Shown: positions 8,926-18,954 of the stretch, piece after piece | Layout of the letters: each line of letters opens with the position of its first letter | Numbering within the stretch: position 1 is the stretch's first letter | DNA from: Nodosilinea nodulosa PCC 7104 | Lineage (GTDB): Bacteria > Cyanobacteriota > Cyanobacteriia > Phormidesmidales > Phormidesmidaceae | Assembly: GCF_000309385.1 (NCBI RefSeq) | Contig: NZ_JH976537.1 | Span: 4,055,785 to 4,119,784 of the forward strand | Direction: 5' to 3' | DNA length: 64,000 nucleotides | Notes under the pieces: generated by a model | What the model saw: the letters and a program-made list of their open reading frames with translations, nothing else | Told to the model about the DNA's origin: nothing | The model's database searches: none | Position numbers and translations under genes: made by a program

Positions 8926-9105
8926 GGGCCAGCGGTAGTATTGGGGCAAATAACGGCCCTCCGCTGCCGGTGCGGAGGTATGATGCTGCACCATAGACAA
9001 TTCTGTATGGGGAAAAATGTTTCGCACGATACAGATCCCCCAGGGTGCCAATGATTTTCTGGAGGTTACATTCCGCTCCGCCCACCTACCCTCCGTTCAC
9101 CACCC

Positions 9106-9876
9106 ATGACCACTACTCTGCCTGCGATCGCCACCCCCGTTATTGCCTGCGACAATCTTCACAAGAGTTTTGGCCCCATTGAGGTCCTAAAGGGCGTGAG
9201 CACCTCGTTTAGCAAGGGGGATGTGGTGTCGATTATTGGCCCGTCGGGCTGCGGCAAGAGCACCTTTCTGCGCTGCCTTAACCGATTGGAGGCCATCAAC
9301 AAGGGGCACCTAGAGGTGATGGGGCAAAATGTGTCGGCGGCTAAGCTGCCCCGGCAGGCGCTGTACCACCTGCGCAGCCAGGTCAGCATGGTTTTTCAGC
9401 ACTTCAACCTTTTTCCCCACCTGACGGTGATCGAAAATTTGATGCTGGCCCCCCGCCGGGTGCTGAAGTTTCCGGCGGGCGACTGCCACGATCTGGCCAG
9501 CCACTATCTCGCCAAGGTGGGTCTGGCCGAGCGGGCCGATGCCTATCCAGAGCAGCTCTCGGGGGGGCAAAAACAGCGGGTGGCGATCGCCCGCAGCCTC
9601 TGCATGAAGCCCGTTGCCATCCTGTTCGACGAACCCACCAGCGCCCTCGACCCGGAGCTGGTGGGCGAGGTGCTGGGGGTGATGCGGCAGCTGGCCGAAG
9701 AGGGCATGACCATGGTAGTGGTCACCCACGAAATGCAGTTTGCCCGCGAGGTGTCTAACCGGGTGCTGTTTTTCAACGATGGCGTGATCGAAGAGGAAGG
9801 CGTGCCCAATGAGGTGTTTAGCAATCCCAGCAGCGATCGCCTGAAGGCCTTTTTGAGCCGCCTCAGCCAGCATTAG
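9106..9876 (+). CDS. bgtA: Amino-acid ABC transporter ATP-binding protein (BgtA-like)
   Basis: 256 aa. Walker [10 protein letters not shown] near 45, Q-loop in [12 protein letters not shown], signature [15 protein letters not shown], Walker [14 protein letters not shown] and switch His in [10 protein letters not shown], all typical of GlnQ/HisP-type polar amino-acid importers. An N-terminal stretch rich in Thr/Ala precedes the first strand (CDNLHKSFG). It is transcribed divergently from the binding-protein/permease fusion across a ~180-bp interval that must contain both promoters. Confidence 0.92.
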   Translation: MTTTLPAIATPVIACDNLHKSFGPIEVLKGVSTSFSKGDVVSIIGPSGCGKSTFLRCLNRLEAINKGHLEVMGQNVSAAKLPRQALYHLRSQVSMVFQHFNLFPHLTVIENLMLAPRRVLKFPAGDCHDLASHYLAKVGLAERADAYPEQLSGGQKQRVAIARSLCMKPVAILFDEPTSALDPELVGEVLGVMRQLAEEGMTMVVVTHEMQFAREVSNRVLFFNDGVIEEEGVPNEVFSNPSSDRLKAFLSRLSQH

Positions 9877-9998
9877 GCCGCGCTTGGGGGGGAGGCTTTG
9901 GAATATTTGTTTAAAACTTTTGCTCGCTTCGCATTGATCTAGGCGCGGCTTAGCGCTAAGATTAGAATCTTTGGAATTTGTTCGGAGAGTAAACGTTT

Positions 9999-10607
9999 AT
10001 GGCGCGATATAGAGGCGCTCGCCTGCGGGTCGTACGCCGTTTGGGCGAGCTTCCGGGCCTGTCCCGCAAGTCCCCCCGCAAGGCCTATCCCCCCGGTCAG
10101 CACGGCCAGGACCGCAAGAAAAAGTCTGAATACGCGGTGCGGCTAGAGGAAAAGCAAAAGCTGCGCTTTAACTACGGCCTGACCGAAAAGCAGCTGCTGC
10201 GCTACGTGAAGAAGGCGCGGCGGGCCGGTGGTTCCACCGGACTGGTGATTCTTCAGCTGCTCGAAATGCGGCTCGACAACACCGTGTTTCGGCTCGGGTT
10301 TGGGCCGACCATTCCCTCCGCCCGGCAGGTTGTCAACCACGGTCACATCTGTGTCAATGGCCGCGTGGTATCTATCCCTAGCTACCAGTGCCGACCCGGC
10401 GATGTGATTACCGTACGCGATCGCGAGGCCTCCAAAAAGCTGGTTGAAGCCAACCTGGAGTTCCCTGGCCTGGCCAACGTGCCCAACCACTTGGAGCTGG
10501 ACAAAGCCAAGCTCACCGCCAAGGTCAACGGCATTATCGAGCGCGAATGGGTTGCCCTAAACGTGAACGAACTGCTGGTGGTTGAGTACTACTCCCGTAA
10601 GGCTTAA
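9999..10607 (+). CDS. rpsD: 30S ribosomal protein S4
   Basis: 202 aa, full length. Begins [20 protein letters not shown], with the S4 RNA-binding domain around residues 90-155 ([26 protein letters not shown]) and the typical C-terminal REWV...[11 protein letters not shown]. It binds 16S rRNA early in 30S assembly. Here it is a lone gene, as is common in cyanobacteria. The zinc-finger cysteines of C+ S4 proteins are absent (C- type). A CGGAGAG ribosome binding site lies 7-8 nt before the ATG. Confidence 0.98.
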   Translation: MARYRGARLRVVRRLGELPGLSRKSPRKAYPPGQHGQDRKKKSEYAVRLEEKQKLRFNYGLTEKQLLRYVKKARRAGGSTGLVILQLLEMRLDNTVFRLGFGPTIPSARQVVNHGHICVNGRVVSIPSYQCRPGDVITVRDREASKKLVEANLEFPGLANVPNHLELDKAKLTAKVNGIIEREWVALNVNELLVVEYYSRKA

Positions 10608-10876
10608 GGCTGCAAGCCCTTACCAGATCTGGTTTTGCTGGCCGATGAGGCTTTTCGCTTACCGCCCATAACGCATTACTCTAGATACATTATTTTTTGG
10701 TCTCCGGCCCGTCAGCCGGGGGCCAATTATTTTTTGGACTGGTTTTTAAGCCGATCCGCCCGTCCGAAGGGGACTAGAGCCTCGGTGCAGTATGGCCAAA
10801 AACCCGGTTTCTTCAGCGCTGCTCTAAGGGCAGAACTGTCAATTTGGCCAGGCAACCGGGTTTCTGTATTGGCGGG

Positions 10877-11404
10877 CTAGGCAGAGGCGCTGACGGCGGC
10901 GGGGGCTGGGGTAGCCTCGGTGCTGCTGGAGCGGTGCACCACCAAAACCGAGCACTTGGCATGGTGCATGACGTAGTTGCTAACGCTGCCCAGCAGCAGT
11001 TCGCCAATGCCCCGCCGGCCGTGACTGCCCACCATGATCAAATCGGCCTGCCACGATTGGGCCGTATCGCAGATGGTTGCTGCGGGCTCGCCCGTGACCT
11101 GGGTAAACTCAGCCTTGACGCCGACCGCGCGGGCTTGCTCTAGCTCCTGCTGGAGTTGGGCAATGCCCTGGGCCTCAAAAGCTTCCCATCGCTCCTGGTA
11201 GAGTCGCCAGGTGGACTCCTCCAGGATCGGATAGTAGGCCTGGTACGACCGAATCGGAATGCCGGGGCTGCCGTCTTCGTAGGCCGATAGAACGTGGCAC
11301 AGCATCAAGCTCGCGTCGGTGGCGCTGGCTAAATCCAGCGCTTTTTGAAACACGTCGTGCCGATGGGTTGAGTTGTCGAGAGCAACCAAAATTTTTCTAA
11401 ACAT
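10877..11404 (-). CDS. Universal stress protein (UspA family)
   Basis: 175 aa, single Usp domain. The N-terminal strand KILVALDNSTH and the nucleotide-binding signature MVGSHGRRGIGELLLGSVSN followed by V and the VLVVH strand match ATP-binding Usp proteins (G-2x-G-9x-G-S/T). The C-terminal tail is low-complexity (SSSTEATPAPAAVSASA). Cytosolic; role in stress survival is inferred from the family. Upstream of it and downstream of rpsD (10608-10876) I see no gene. Confidence 0.9.
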   Translation of the reverse strand: MFRKILVALDNSTHRHDVFQKALDLASATDASLMLCHVLSAYEDGSPGIPIRSYQAYYPILEESTWRLYQERWEAFEAQGIAQLQQELEQARAVGVKAEFTQVTGEPAATICDTAQSWQADLIMVGSHGRRGIGELLLGSVSNYVMHHAKCSVLVVHRSSSTEATPAPAAVSASA

Positions 11405-11558
11405 AGCGGTAAATCTCCTGAGATTCAGGCCCGCGTTTTAGGCTCTCTTATCGGTCGGTGCTAGGGGCAGTGGGGAGCCAGGCCCGCGGCGTTCGGCTAC
11501 ATCTCTATTATTATAAAAAGCCTGATGCTCTGGTTTCCCTGGCTGTAACAATGCCTAA

Positions 11559-12974
11559 CTAATCGCCACGGTCATCGCCACAGTAGAGGTAGGTTTTCAT
11601 GGGGCCGCGCCCTTTGATGTTGAGGCTACCTCTAGATTCAAAGTGGTAGAGATGGTTAAGGCAGGTGTAGGTCGCTTCACTGACCTGAATGCGATCGATT
11701 GACCCTTGAGACTCCAGCCGACTGGCAATATTGACCGCATCGCCCCACAGGTCATAGCTAAATTTTTTGGTGCCAATCACCCCAGCTACCACCGGCCCGG
11801 TATTGATGCCAATGCGCAGACAAAAAGGCCGACCGTCCTGCCGCTGAAAGGTTTTGGCCACTTGCAGCATCTCTAGGGCCATGGTCATTACCCGGCTGGC
11901 GTGGTCGGCTTGGGGAAGGGGAAGACCGCCAACAACCATGTAGGCATCGCCGATGGTTTTGATTTTTTCGAGCCCCAGGCGATCGGCGATGGCGTCGAAG
12001 GCGGAAAAAATATTGTCGAGGAGGCACACCAGCTGAGTGGGCGCCAAATCGACCGCTAACCCCGTGAAGTCAACAATGTCGGCAAACAAAATGGTGGCTT
12101 CGTCAAACCGAGAGGCGATCGCCTCCCCGGTTTCCTGCTTGAGCTGCTCTGCAATGCTGACCGGCAGCACGTTGTGTAGCAGGCGTTCGGAGCGGGCATT
12201 GGCCTCTAGTAGCGCCTGCTCGGCCTGACGGCGCTCCTGAATTTCGTGGGAAACCCTTCCAAACATTTGCCGAAAGGCCTTGGCCACATCCCCCAGCTCG
12301 TCGTTTCGGTCGAGGGAAAGGCTTTGAAAATGGGGATCGTCATCGCGGCTGACGGCCTCCCCCGCCGCCAGCAGATCGCTGCGCAGGTGCATCAGCGGAT
12401 TGATCAACAGCCGCTCTAGCACCAGAATGGTGACCAGGGTGACAAACAGCGAAATGATCACCACCAGCCCAGCGATGGAGAGGGCGTAGCGCACCATCGC
12501 TGGGCCGATGCCGGTGGCGTCGTGGCGCACCGCCAGCAGGTACTGTCCCTGAAACTGGCTGCTGGGCCAGGCGACGTCGTAGCGCGATCGATCTGAGTTC
12601 AGCTGCCGCCGCACCTCTGAGACTCCCAGATAGCTGAGATCTAGCTCTGGGGATTCGCCAAACTGGCGCAGCATTGTGCCATCCCGCCGGTACAGCGCCG
12701 CCCCCCGCACAATCGAGTCGGGCTTGAGCTCAGCCTGGAGCCGAGCCAGCACCTCGCTGAGGTCTCGATTGACCATCGAGATGGCTTTAACCGCAAACAG
12801 CAGCTCGCCTGAAACCTGTTCTAGGGCGCGCAGCTGGGCCTGTCGCCGCCGCAGGTAGGAGGGGACAAAGATAATGCCTTCAATGACCAGCAGACTCAGA
12901 AATACCCAGGCCACAATCTGCCTCGACAAGCGCGATCGCAGCAGCCCTACCGACGATTGCAGCAGCCCAGCCAT
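11559..12974 (-). CDS. Membrane adenylate cyclase with HAMP domain (class IIIa)
   Basis: About 471 aa from ATG 12974 (MAGLLQSSVGLLRSRLSRQI); longer starts would overlap the znuA remnant. A first membrane segment (WVFLSLLVIEGIIFVPSYL), a ~125-aa extracytoplasmic sensor, a second segment (YALSIAGLVVIISLFVTLVTILV), HAMP, a short coiled coil and a class III cyclase domain follow. Metal Asp in FADIVDF and IGDAYM, purine-specifying Lys in EKIKTIGD and Asp in YDLWGDAVN, and transition-state Arg in NIASRLES are all present, so cAMP synthesis is expected. The signal sensed is unknown. Confidence 0.88.
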   Translation of the reverse strand: MAGLLQSSVGLLRSRLSRQIVAWVFLSLLVIEGIIFVPSYLRRRQAQLRALEQVSGELLFAVKAISMVNRDLSEVLARLQAELKPDSIVRGAALYRRDGTMLRQFGESPELDLSYLGVSEVRRQLNSDRSRYDVAWPSSQFQGQYLLAVRHDATGIGPAMVRYALSIAGLVVIISLFVTLVTILVLERLLINPLMHLRSDLLAAGEAVSRDDDPHFQSLSLDRNDELGDVAKAFRQMFGRVSHEIQERRQAEQALLEANARSERLLHNVLPVSIAEQLKQETGEAIASRFDEATILFADIVDFTGLAVDLAPTQLVCLLDNIFSAFDAIADRLGLEKIKTIGDAYMVVGGLPLPQADHASRVMTMALEMLQVAKTFQRQDGRPFCLRIGINTGPVVAGVIGTKKFSYDLWGDAVNIASRLESQGSIDRIQVSEATYTCLNHLYHFESRGSLNIKGRGPMKTYLYCGDDRGD

Positions 12975-13158
12975 GGCGATTTCCCAACCCGCAACGTTTT
13001 CACTCCCGCTCCCCCCGCTCAGGTCAATATCAGGCCAAAGGGCAACGGTGATATCAGCACGCACCGGTTTAAGCATGCCCATTCTGGGGCCTGGGATTGT
13101 GTCCTTCGGCGGCGGGGCGGGGGCTAACGGTGTGGGGTAGATGGCAGACCTGCTTGGC

Positions 13159-13830
13159 CTAAAGCGGTGCACCAGCGCGATCGCAGCGTCCACTCAGGGC
13201 CTCCACCATGGTGCAGGTGTTGGCCACCAGCATAGCCTGCACGGTTTCAGTTTCGCTACCAGGGCCGCCGGGGCCTTCCACCCGCAGCGGCTGCTTGGCC
13301 ACCGCCACCCCCGCCTCCTTGGCCGCCGCCTCAATCAGTTCAGGGTTAGTCGTATCTTCAGCAAAACCGGCTGGCACCTGAGCGGCCTTGACCTGCTCAA
13401 CCAGGGCGGTTAGATCGCCGGGGGTGGGCCTTGCGTCGGTGCTAAGCCCGCTGAGGGCACCCTTGACCTCAAAACCATAGGCCTTAGCGAAGTAGCCAAA
13501 GGCCTCGTGGGTCGTCACCAGCTTGCGCTGACTGGCGAGCACTGTGGCCACCTGCGCCCTAATCCAGCTGTCGATCTGGCCAAACTGGGCGACTAGGCGA
13601 TCGGCATTTTCGCTGTAGCGGTCGGCTTGGCCGGGGTTGATTTGGGCCAGGCGATCGGCAATGACTGTTGCGATCGCGGCATCGTTGGCGGCACTGTGCC
13701 ATATGTGGGGGGCGGGCACCTGGTCTGCCTCGGCTGCCTGCCCGCAGCCATGGTCCGGCTCGGCTTCAGCTTCGTGAGCATGGTTATGGTCATGGTCATG
13801 GCTGGGTGCGTCCGTCAGGGGCGTCGGCAC
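13159..13830 (-). pseudogene. znuA: Truncated zinc ABC transporter substrate-binding protein (ZnuA)
   Basis: About 220 residues that match the C-terminal two thirds of ZnuA: the histidine-rich loop (SHDHDHNHAHEAEAE), APHIWH with a metal His, KLVTTHEAFGYFAKAYG with another, then FAEDTTNPELIEAAAKEAG. Intact ZnuA is ~300-330 aa; the signal peptide, lipoprotein cysteine and first metal-binding His are missing. The frame stays open a little upstream without a start codon (…SGVYEAAVPTP), then meets the start of a divergent znuC remnant, so DNA between them has been deleted. A GTG at 13830 is only a nominal start. Confidence 0.75.
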
Positions 13831-13886
13831 CGCCGCTTCGTAGACGCCACTCGCACGGCTCCACTGCTTATCATTCCACGGGCGCC

Positions 13887-14247
13887 GTGCTAGAGGTTCA
13901 AAACCTCTCTGTCAACTATCGGGGCGTTGCCGCTAGAGCGGGTGGATATGCTGCACCTGTGCGATCGCCCCATTGGTCAACTGTCAGGCGGGCAGCAGCA
14001 GCGCGTATTTCTAGCCCGTGCCCTGGCCCAGGGTGCCGATCTGCTGCTCTTAGACGAGCCTTTCACCGGCATCGACAAAAAGACCGAATCTCTGATGCTA
14101 GGTATTTTTGCCGAACTCCAGGCCGAGGGCAAGACTCTGATGGTATGCAGCCACAAGTGGGGTAATGCCCTACACCGCTACGATCGCCTGCTGCTGCTCA
14201 ACCGCCGCCTGCTTACCGACCTCCACCGCCGTCACGACCTTCGATAA
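13887..14247 (+). pseudogene. znuC: Zinc ABC transporter ATPase (ZnuC), internally deleted and frameshifted
   Basis: From the GTG at 13887 the first codons read VLEVQNLSVNYRGVAA, the N-terminal strand of ZnuC-type ATPases. About 20 bases later the sequence continues, in another frame, with LPLERVDMLHL, IGQLSGGQQQRVFLARALAQ, Walker B LLLLDEPFTGID and the switch His region (MVCSHKWGNAL). The Walker A and Q-loop section, roughly 100-120 codons, is gone. The protein cannot hydrolyse ATP. No znuB permease follows; the next genes belong to an AT-rich island. Confidence 0.75.
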
Positions 14248-14370
14248 TATTCATTGAGCTTACGACCAAGAACTACAACTGAGCTACACCAGCAGCGCCT
14301 ACGCCGATTTCTTTTATTAAATGGAGCAGCAAAGAGGGTGAGATTAGTTTGTGTTCACAGCAGCTCTGGA

Positions 14371-14856
14371 CTAATTATCAAGAAAAACTTGGTCGAAGAT
14401 TGATCGTTTAACCCTAAAGTTTATTTCTAAAAAACGGGTGTAAAGCGCATCTAGACTGTCAACTCTTATCTTCTCATCCTTTTTCATTCTATTGATGGCG
14501 GCTAGTGTGCCTCTAATGGTTAAACCAATCCGCATAGCTTCTTTCCTAGCCGCAAGGTCATCGAGAAGAACGTAGTCTGCGTTTAGTTCAATCCCAAGGG
14601 CGATTGCGTCAGATTCTCCTTTCCCTAAACGCTGATTTAGGCTCTCTGCAAGATTGACAAGGTTAACCGTACGAATTTGTAGAGCATCAGACTTAACATA
14701 AGCTTGGATAGTCTGGCTAACAGAGTCTGATTTAGCTGAAATTTCATCTGCGACGGATTGGGGAATGTAAGAACTTTCAGGATAACTCAGGAATTGATCG
14801 AGATATCCGAGTTTCGTCAGAAATATTAGCGGTGATGAATTAATGATAATCTGCAT
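14371..14856 (-). CDS. PIN-domain toxin-like nuclease (DUF3368)
   Basis: 161 aa. Starts MQIIINSSPLIFLTKLGYLD, where family members carry an acidic/NTSPL motif, and has GKGESDAIALGIELNADYVLLDDLAARKEA with acidic residues (E, D, DD) forming the PIN metal site. DUF3368 proteins are PIN-fold RNases paired with UPF0175 antitoxins. The Asp usually seen in strand 1 (D/NTSP) is Asn here. It starts 4 bp after the antitoxin stop codon. Low-GC composition like the rest of the island. Confidence 0.82.
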   Translation of the reverse strand: MQIIINSSPLIFLTKLGYLDQFLSYPESSYIPQSVADEISAKSDSVSQTIQAYVKSDALQIRTVNLVNLAESLNQRLGKGESDAIALGIELNADYVLLDDLAARKEAMRIGLTIRGTLAAINRMKKDEKIRVDSLDALYTRFLEINFRVKRSIFDQVFLDN

Positions 14857-14860
14857 TCAT

Positions 14861-15097
14861 TCACCAGCTTTTTTCTAGTTCAACATCTTCTTCAGAAAGA
14901 TAAGAAAACTCAATTCCCATGAGGTCTAGAATCTTGAGGAACTCAGAAGGTTCTAATTGCATGATCTCTGAGGCTTTTTTGAGACTGATGACTCTAGCCA
15001 GCAGAGCACCAATCAAAAAGAGAAAGTTCTCTTTTTGGTCGAGGGTCTGGAAAAGCTGGACTTCTGAAGCAATATTTTGAGTAATTTCTTGGTTCAT
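14861..15097 (-). CDS. UPF0175-family antitoxin
   Basis: 78 aa. Helical N-terminus followed by the UPF0175 core (ARVISLKKASEIMQLEPSEF, LKILDLMGIEFSYLSEEDVE), a small DNA-binding/antitoxin family almost always next to a DUF3368 PIN protein. It precedes the toxin gene, the normal order, and probably autoregulates the pair. The first ~30 residues (EVQLFQTLDQKENFLFLIG) are less typical. Confidence 0.8.
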   Translation of the reverse strand: MNQEITQNIASEVQLFQTLDQKENFLFLIGALLARVISLKKASEIMQLEPSEFLKILDLMGIEFSYLSEEDVELEKSW

Positions 15098-15238
15098 AGC
15101 CTTAATTTCTCTGAGAAAGACAGCCTACAATCTTCGTTCTGCTTCGTTTTCATATCTTGGTGTGAGAACTTGGCAGAAAACGAATTGAAGAAATTATCTA
15201 CACCAAGAGTTGAAGTGATTTCTTGTCTCAAGCTCAGG

Positions 15239-16051
15239 TTAATTATCATCTATTAGTTTCTTGATCTCCATAATTACCTCGGAATCCATTTTTTCGAAAT
15301 CACCCAAAAGCTCTTTCGCATAGCTTTGAAACCAGGGCAAGAGAGTGGATTTTCTTACCTTTTTCAGCAATGCTGACACTGAGGAGAGTTTTGGTTTTTC
15401 AGGGAAATTCTCAAATAGTTGTCTCAAATTATTAAACTCATTCCACTCAAAAAAAACTGTCCCTTTCGCCATATAGTCCTGGAATTTCCCGCCTGATGCT
15501 CTGACTTCTAATAAATCTCGCTCTGCAGGTCTCTCTTTGCCCAGCCATTTACCAGCTAGATACCCATAAACTCTAGAATCAATTCGATCACTATAAGTAT
15601 CTGCCAGCAATGCATAAGGTATGGCTTCTTCGTAGCGTTGTTCTCTTTGAAGAACCAAGCGAAGTTTGTCGTACACTATGGCACGCTGTTTCTCAATATG
15701 ACTTTGAATCATGCCAACGTTATCGCGGCGTAATGGTTTGCCCCAGCAAGGGGAGTACAGATCTAAAAGCTTAATAAGTTTCTCAATAGCTTCTTGTCCT
15801 CTACCTGCTTGCTGCAAATACAGAGGTAATTTAACGAAGGTATCAACCGTGTACTGAGTTTCACCTTCAGAAATTGCAATATTGGCAGCTTCAAGCATTT
15901 TAATAGCGCTATGCATATTTCCTTGTGACTTTAGCCGAGTAGCTTCTTTCAGCAAGGCATTAGCTCTAGGATTCTGAACAAATCCAGGAGTTGATTCATC
16001 AACTATAGACAATGAATTAATATCAGCCAAAATTCCATCTAGATTCTTCAT
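15239..16051 (-). CDS. Unknown TPR-like helical repeat protein coupled to HEPN gene
   Basis: 270 aa, not recognised by name. Several helix pairs look like tetratricopeptide repeats: LLKEATRLKSQGNMHSAIKM, then LYLQQAGRGQEAIEKLIKLL, then LRLVLQREQRYEEAIPYALL. No signal peptide or membrane span. The ATG overlaps the stop of the HEPN gene (ATGA) and has its own AAGGAG ribosome binding site 7 nt upstream, so the two are cotranslated. It could be a scaffold, sensor or antidote for the HEPN protein; that role is inference from arrangement only. AT-rich codon use unlike the photosystem genes beside it. Confidence 0.7.
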   Translation of the reverse strand: MKNLDGILADINSLSIVDESTPGFVQNPRANALLKEATRLKSQGNMHSAIKMLEAANIAISEGETQYTVDTFVKLPLYLQQAGRGQEAIEKLIKLLDLYSPCWGKPLRRDNVGMIQSHIEKQRAIVYDKLRLVLQREQRYEEAIPYALLADTYSDRIDSRVYGYLAGKWLGKERPAERDLLEVRASGGKFQDYMAKGTVFFEWNEFNNLRQLFENFPEKPKLSSVSALLKKVRKSTLLPWFQSYAKELLGDFEKMDSEVIMEIKKLIDDN

Positions 16052-16599
16052 GCGTCACTCCTTAAAGCTCTCAATTCTTCAATAAGATGTTCGATTGTTT
16101 GATGAAAGGTCATTAAATGTTTGGGCGACAACCGAAGTCTGCGGCTTCCCACTAATGCAGATTCAATTTTCAGCTGTTTGACAGCTTTTTCAACCTTTTT
16201 GAGGAACACAGTATCAATCAATCCACCATAGCTATGCACAAATGCATTTCGCAAGATATAGATTTGCATAAAAGTTCCCCAATCAGATATTGCCCCGAAA
16301 TCTATTCTTCCCGTGCGAGATAAATATAGTTGTAGCCTAGTTAGTCCATTACCTTTTAGATCTTCGACTTTAAATGAGTTCTTTTTTTCTTCATTAGCCG
16401 CAAGATCATAGAGAAAGACCTCAACAAGAGAACAGAGTCCTACAACAATCAAAGCAGCCCTATTGCTAACTCTTAAAGAAAAATGGGTGTGATTTCTAAA
16501 GCTTCCTATTCCTATATTTGCTAAAGAGTTAGTGAGTTCTTCTTGTAAACCTTGGATTTCAGCTTTATAAGCGTTTAACTCATGCCAGAAAATATCCAT
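16048..16599 (-). CDS. HEPN-domain protein (putative RNase), first gene of a coupled pair
   Basis: 183 aa from ATG 16599, which has AAGGAA about 10 nt upstream; a TTG at 16617 in the same frame is less likely. All-helical with a RNAFVH segment near residue 120 that fits the HEPN RNase motif R(N)x3-4H (often RNxxxH). The central RVSNRAALIVVGLCSLVEVF helix and the YILRNAFVH helix resemble MAE_28990/RiboL-PSP-type HEPN domains from cyanobacteria. HEPN proteins of this size act as RNase toxins in toxin-antitoxin and phage-defence systems. Family placement is from motif only. Confidence 0.65.
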   Translation of the reverse strand: MDIFWHELNAYKAEIQGLQEELTNSLANIGIGSFRNHTHFSLRVSNRAALIVVGLCSLVEVFLYDLAANEEKKNSFKVEDLKGNGLTRLQLYLSRTGRIDFGAISDWGTFMQIYILRNAFVHSYGGLIDTVFLKKVEKAVKQLKIESALVGSRRLRLSPKHLMTFHQTIEHLIEELRALRSDA

Positions 16600-16650
16600 T
16601 TCGCATAATTCCTTCAAACTAACTCTTAGTAATTAATCATCCTTAAACAA

Positions 16651-16679
16651 AGAGCCCTGAAGCGTTGCTCCAGGGCTCT
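16651..16679 (-). terminator. Rho-independent terminator of psaAB
   Basis: 9-bp inverted repeat AGAGCCCTG / CAGGGCTCT with an 11-nt loop, followed on the minus strand by TTTGTTTAAGG. It lies just beyond the psaB stop and also separates the photosystem operon from the HEPN gene. On the plus strand it is followed by TAAAAATTT only. Confidence 0.75.
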
Positions 16680-16702
16680 AAAAATTTCCTAACTAGCTCA
16701 AT

Positions 16703-18904
16703 CTAGCCAAAGCGGCTTGACGTTGAGGCTATCAGGAAGGCCGCGTAGGTGAGGATGTAACCCACCGTAAAGTGAGCCAGACCTACCACTCGACCTTGAA
16801 CGATCGACATCGCAACGGGCTTGTCCTTCCAGCGAACCAGGTTCGCCAGGGGAGTGCGCTCGTGGGCCCAGACAAGAGTTTCGATCAGCTCTTGCCAGTA
16901 GCCCCGCCAGGAGATCAGGAACATGAAGCCCGTCGCCCAGACCAGGTGCCCAAACAGGAACATCCAGGACCAGACCGCCAGGTTATTCATCCCGTAAGGG
17001 TTGTAGCCGTTGATCAGCTGAGAGCTGTTGAGCCACAGGTAGTCGCGCAGCCAGCCCATCAGGTAGTTAGACGACTCATTGAACTGAGCTACGTTGCCCG
17101 ACCAGATGCTGAGATGCTTCCAGTGCCAGTAGAAGGTCACCCAACCAATGGTGTTGAGCATCCAGAACATGGCCAGGTAGAAGGAATCCCAGGCAGAGAT
17201 GTCGCAGGTGCCGCCACGGCCAGGGCCGTCGCAGGGGAAGCTGTAGCCGAAGTCTTTTTTGTCGGGCATCAGCTTCGAGCCGCGCGCATCCAGCGCACCC
17301 TTGACCAGGATCAGGGTGGTGGTGTGCAGACCCAGGGCGATCGCGTGGTGAACCAGGAAGTCGCCAGGGCCAATGGTCAGAAACAGCGAGTTGGCGTTGC
17401 TGTTGATGGCCTCAAACCAGCCGGGTAGCCAGACGGCATTGGCGGTTTGGGCCACGCTGTCGGGGTTCGACAGCAGGGTGTCGAACCCGTAGAGCATTTT
17501 GCCGGAGGCCGCCTGCACCCACTGGGCAAAGACAGGCTCTACCAGAATCTGCTTCTCGGGGGTGCCAAAGGCAACCACCACATCGTTGTGCACGTACAGA
17601 CCCAGGGTGTGGAAACCCAAGAACAGCGACACCCAGCTCAGGTGCGAGATAATCGCTTCTTTGTGCTGCAGGACGCGATCGAGAACGTTGTTCTTGTTCG
17701 CAACGGGGTCGTAGTCGCGAATCAGGAAGATCGCGCCGTGGGCAAAGGCCCCCACCATAATGAAACCAGCGATGTACTGGTGGTGGGTGTACAGGGCCGC
17801 CATGGTGGTGTAGTCCTTCGCCATGAAGGCGTAGGGGGGCAGCGCGTACATATGCTGCGCCACCAGGGAGGTGACCACACCCAACGAAGCCAGGGCCAAC
17901 GCCAGCTGGAAATGGAGGGAGTTGTTCAAGGTGTCGTAGAGACCCTTGTGACCTTCACCCAAACCGCCTGCGGGGGGCTTGTGGGCATTCAAGATTTCCT
18001 TGATGCTGTGGCCGATACCGAAGTTGGTGCGGTACATGTGCCCGGCGATGATAAAGATCACCGCGATCGCCAGGTGGTGATGGGCCATATCCGTCAGCCA
18101 GAGCGACTCTGTCTGAGGGTGGAAGCCACCCAGGAAGGTCAGAATCGCAGAACCAGACCCAGTCGCCGTACCAAAGATATGGCTAGAGGTATCGGGGTTC
18201 TGGGCGTAGGCCCCCCAGTTGCCGGTGAAGAAAGGCATCAGACCTTCGGGGTGGGGCTTCATCGAGAGGAAGTTATCCCAACCCACATGGACACCCCGAG
18301 ATTCGGGAATCGCCACGTGCACCAGGTGCCCGGTCCAGGCCAGCGAGCTGACGCCAAACAGACCAGCCAGGTGGTGGTTGAGGCGAGACTCGGCATTTTT
18401 GAACCAGGACAGGCTGGGGCGGAACTTGGGCTGAAGATGCAGCCAGCCTGCGAACAGGAAGATGGCCGACAGAATCAGCAGAAAGACCGCACCGGAGTAC
18501 AGGTCGCTGTTGGTGCGCATGCCGATGGTGTACCACCAGTGGTACACCCCAGAAAACGCCACGTTAACCGGAGTCGAAGACCCGGCCTGGGAGAAAGCAT
18601 CTACCGCAGGCTGGCCAAAGTGAGGATCCCAAATCGCGTGGGCGATGGGTTTGACGTTGAGCGGATCTTTAATCCACTGCTCGAAGTTGCCTTGCCAGGC
18701 GACGTGGAACAGGTTGCCCGAAGTCCACAGAAAAATGATTGCCAGGTGGCCAAAGTGGGAGGCAAAAATCTTTTGGTAAAGATTCTCCTCCGTCATGCCG
18801 TCGTGGCTTTCAAAGTCGTGGGCGGTGGCAATCCCGTACCAAAGCCGACGTGTAGTCGGATCGGCCGCCAGGTCCTGGCTAAATTTAGGGAATTTAGTTG
18901 CCAT
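16703..18904 (-). CDS. psaB: Photosystem I P700 apoprotein A2 (PsaB)
   Basis: 733 aa, full length. Eleven membrane helices bind the PSI core antenna chlorophylls, half of the P700 pair and part of the electron transfer chain. The F-X cluster loop [18 protein letters not shown] with its two Cys is at ~550-570. Begins [20 protein letters not shown] and ends ...[13 protein letters not shown]. It is the second gene of psaA-psaB in the thylakoid-protein operon, 109 bp after psaA, with a large palindrome in the gap. Confidence 0.99.
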   Translation of the reverse strand: MATKFPKFSQDLAADPTTRRLWYGIATAHDFESHDGMTEENLYQKIFASHFGHLAIIFLWTSGNLFHVAWQGNFEQWIKDPLNVKPIAHAIWDPHFGQPAVDAFSQAGSSTPVNVAFSGVYHWWYTIGMRTNSDLYSGAVFLLILSAIFLFAGWLHLQPKFRPSLSWFKNAESRLNHHLAGLFGVSSLAWTGHLVHVAIPESRGVHVGWDNFLSMKPHPEGLMPFFTGNWGAYAQNPDTSSHIFGTATGSGSAILTFLGGFHPQTESLWLTDMAHHHLAIAVIFIIAGHMYRTNFGIGHSIKEILNAHKPPAGGLGEGHKGLYDTLNNSLHFQLALALASLGVVTSLVAQHMYALPPYAFMAKDYTTMAALYTHHQYIAGFIMVGAFAHGAIFLIRDYDPVANKNNVLDRVLQHKEAIISHLSWVSLFLGFHTLGLYVHNDVVVAFGTPEKQILVEPVFAQWVQAASGKMLYGFDTLLSNPDSVAQTANAVWLPGWFEAINSNANSLFLTIGPGDFLVHHAIALGLHTTTLILVKGALDARGSKLMPDKKDFGYSFPCDGPGRGGTCDISAWDSFYLAMFWMLNTIGWVTFYWHWKHLSIWSGNVAQFNESSNYLMGWLRDYLWLNSSQLINGYNPYGMNNLAVWSWMFLFGHLVWATGFMFLISWRGYWQELIETLVWAHERTPLANLVRWKDKPVAMSIVQGRVVGLAHFTVGYILTYAAFLIASTSSRFG

Positions 18905-18954
18905 GAATCAAAACGGATTCTAGTACGACATTTGAGTCATGAGTGCGGTTGGTA

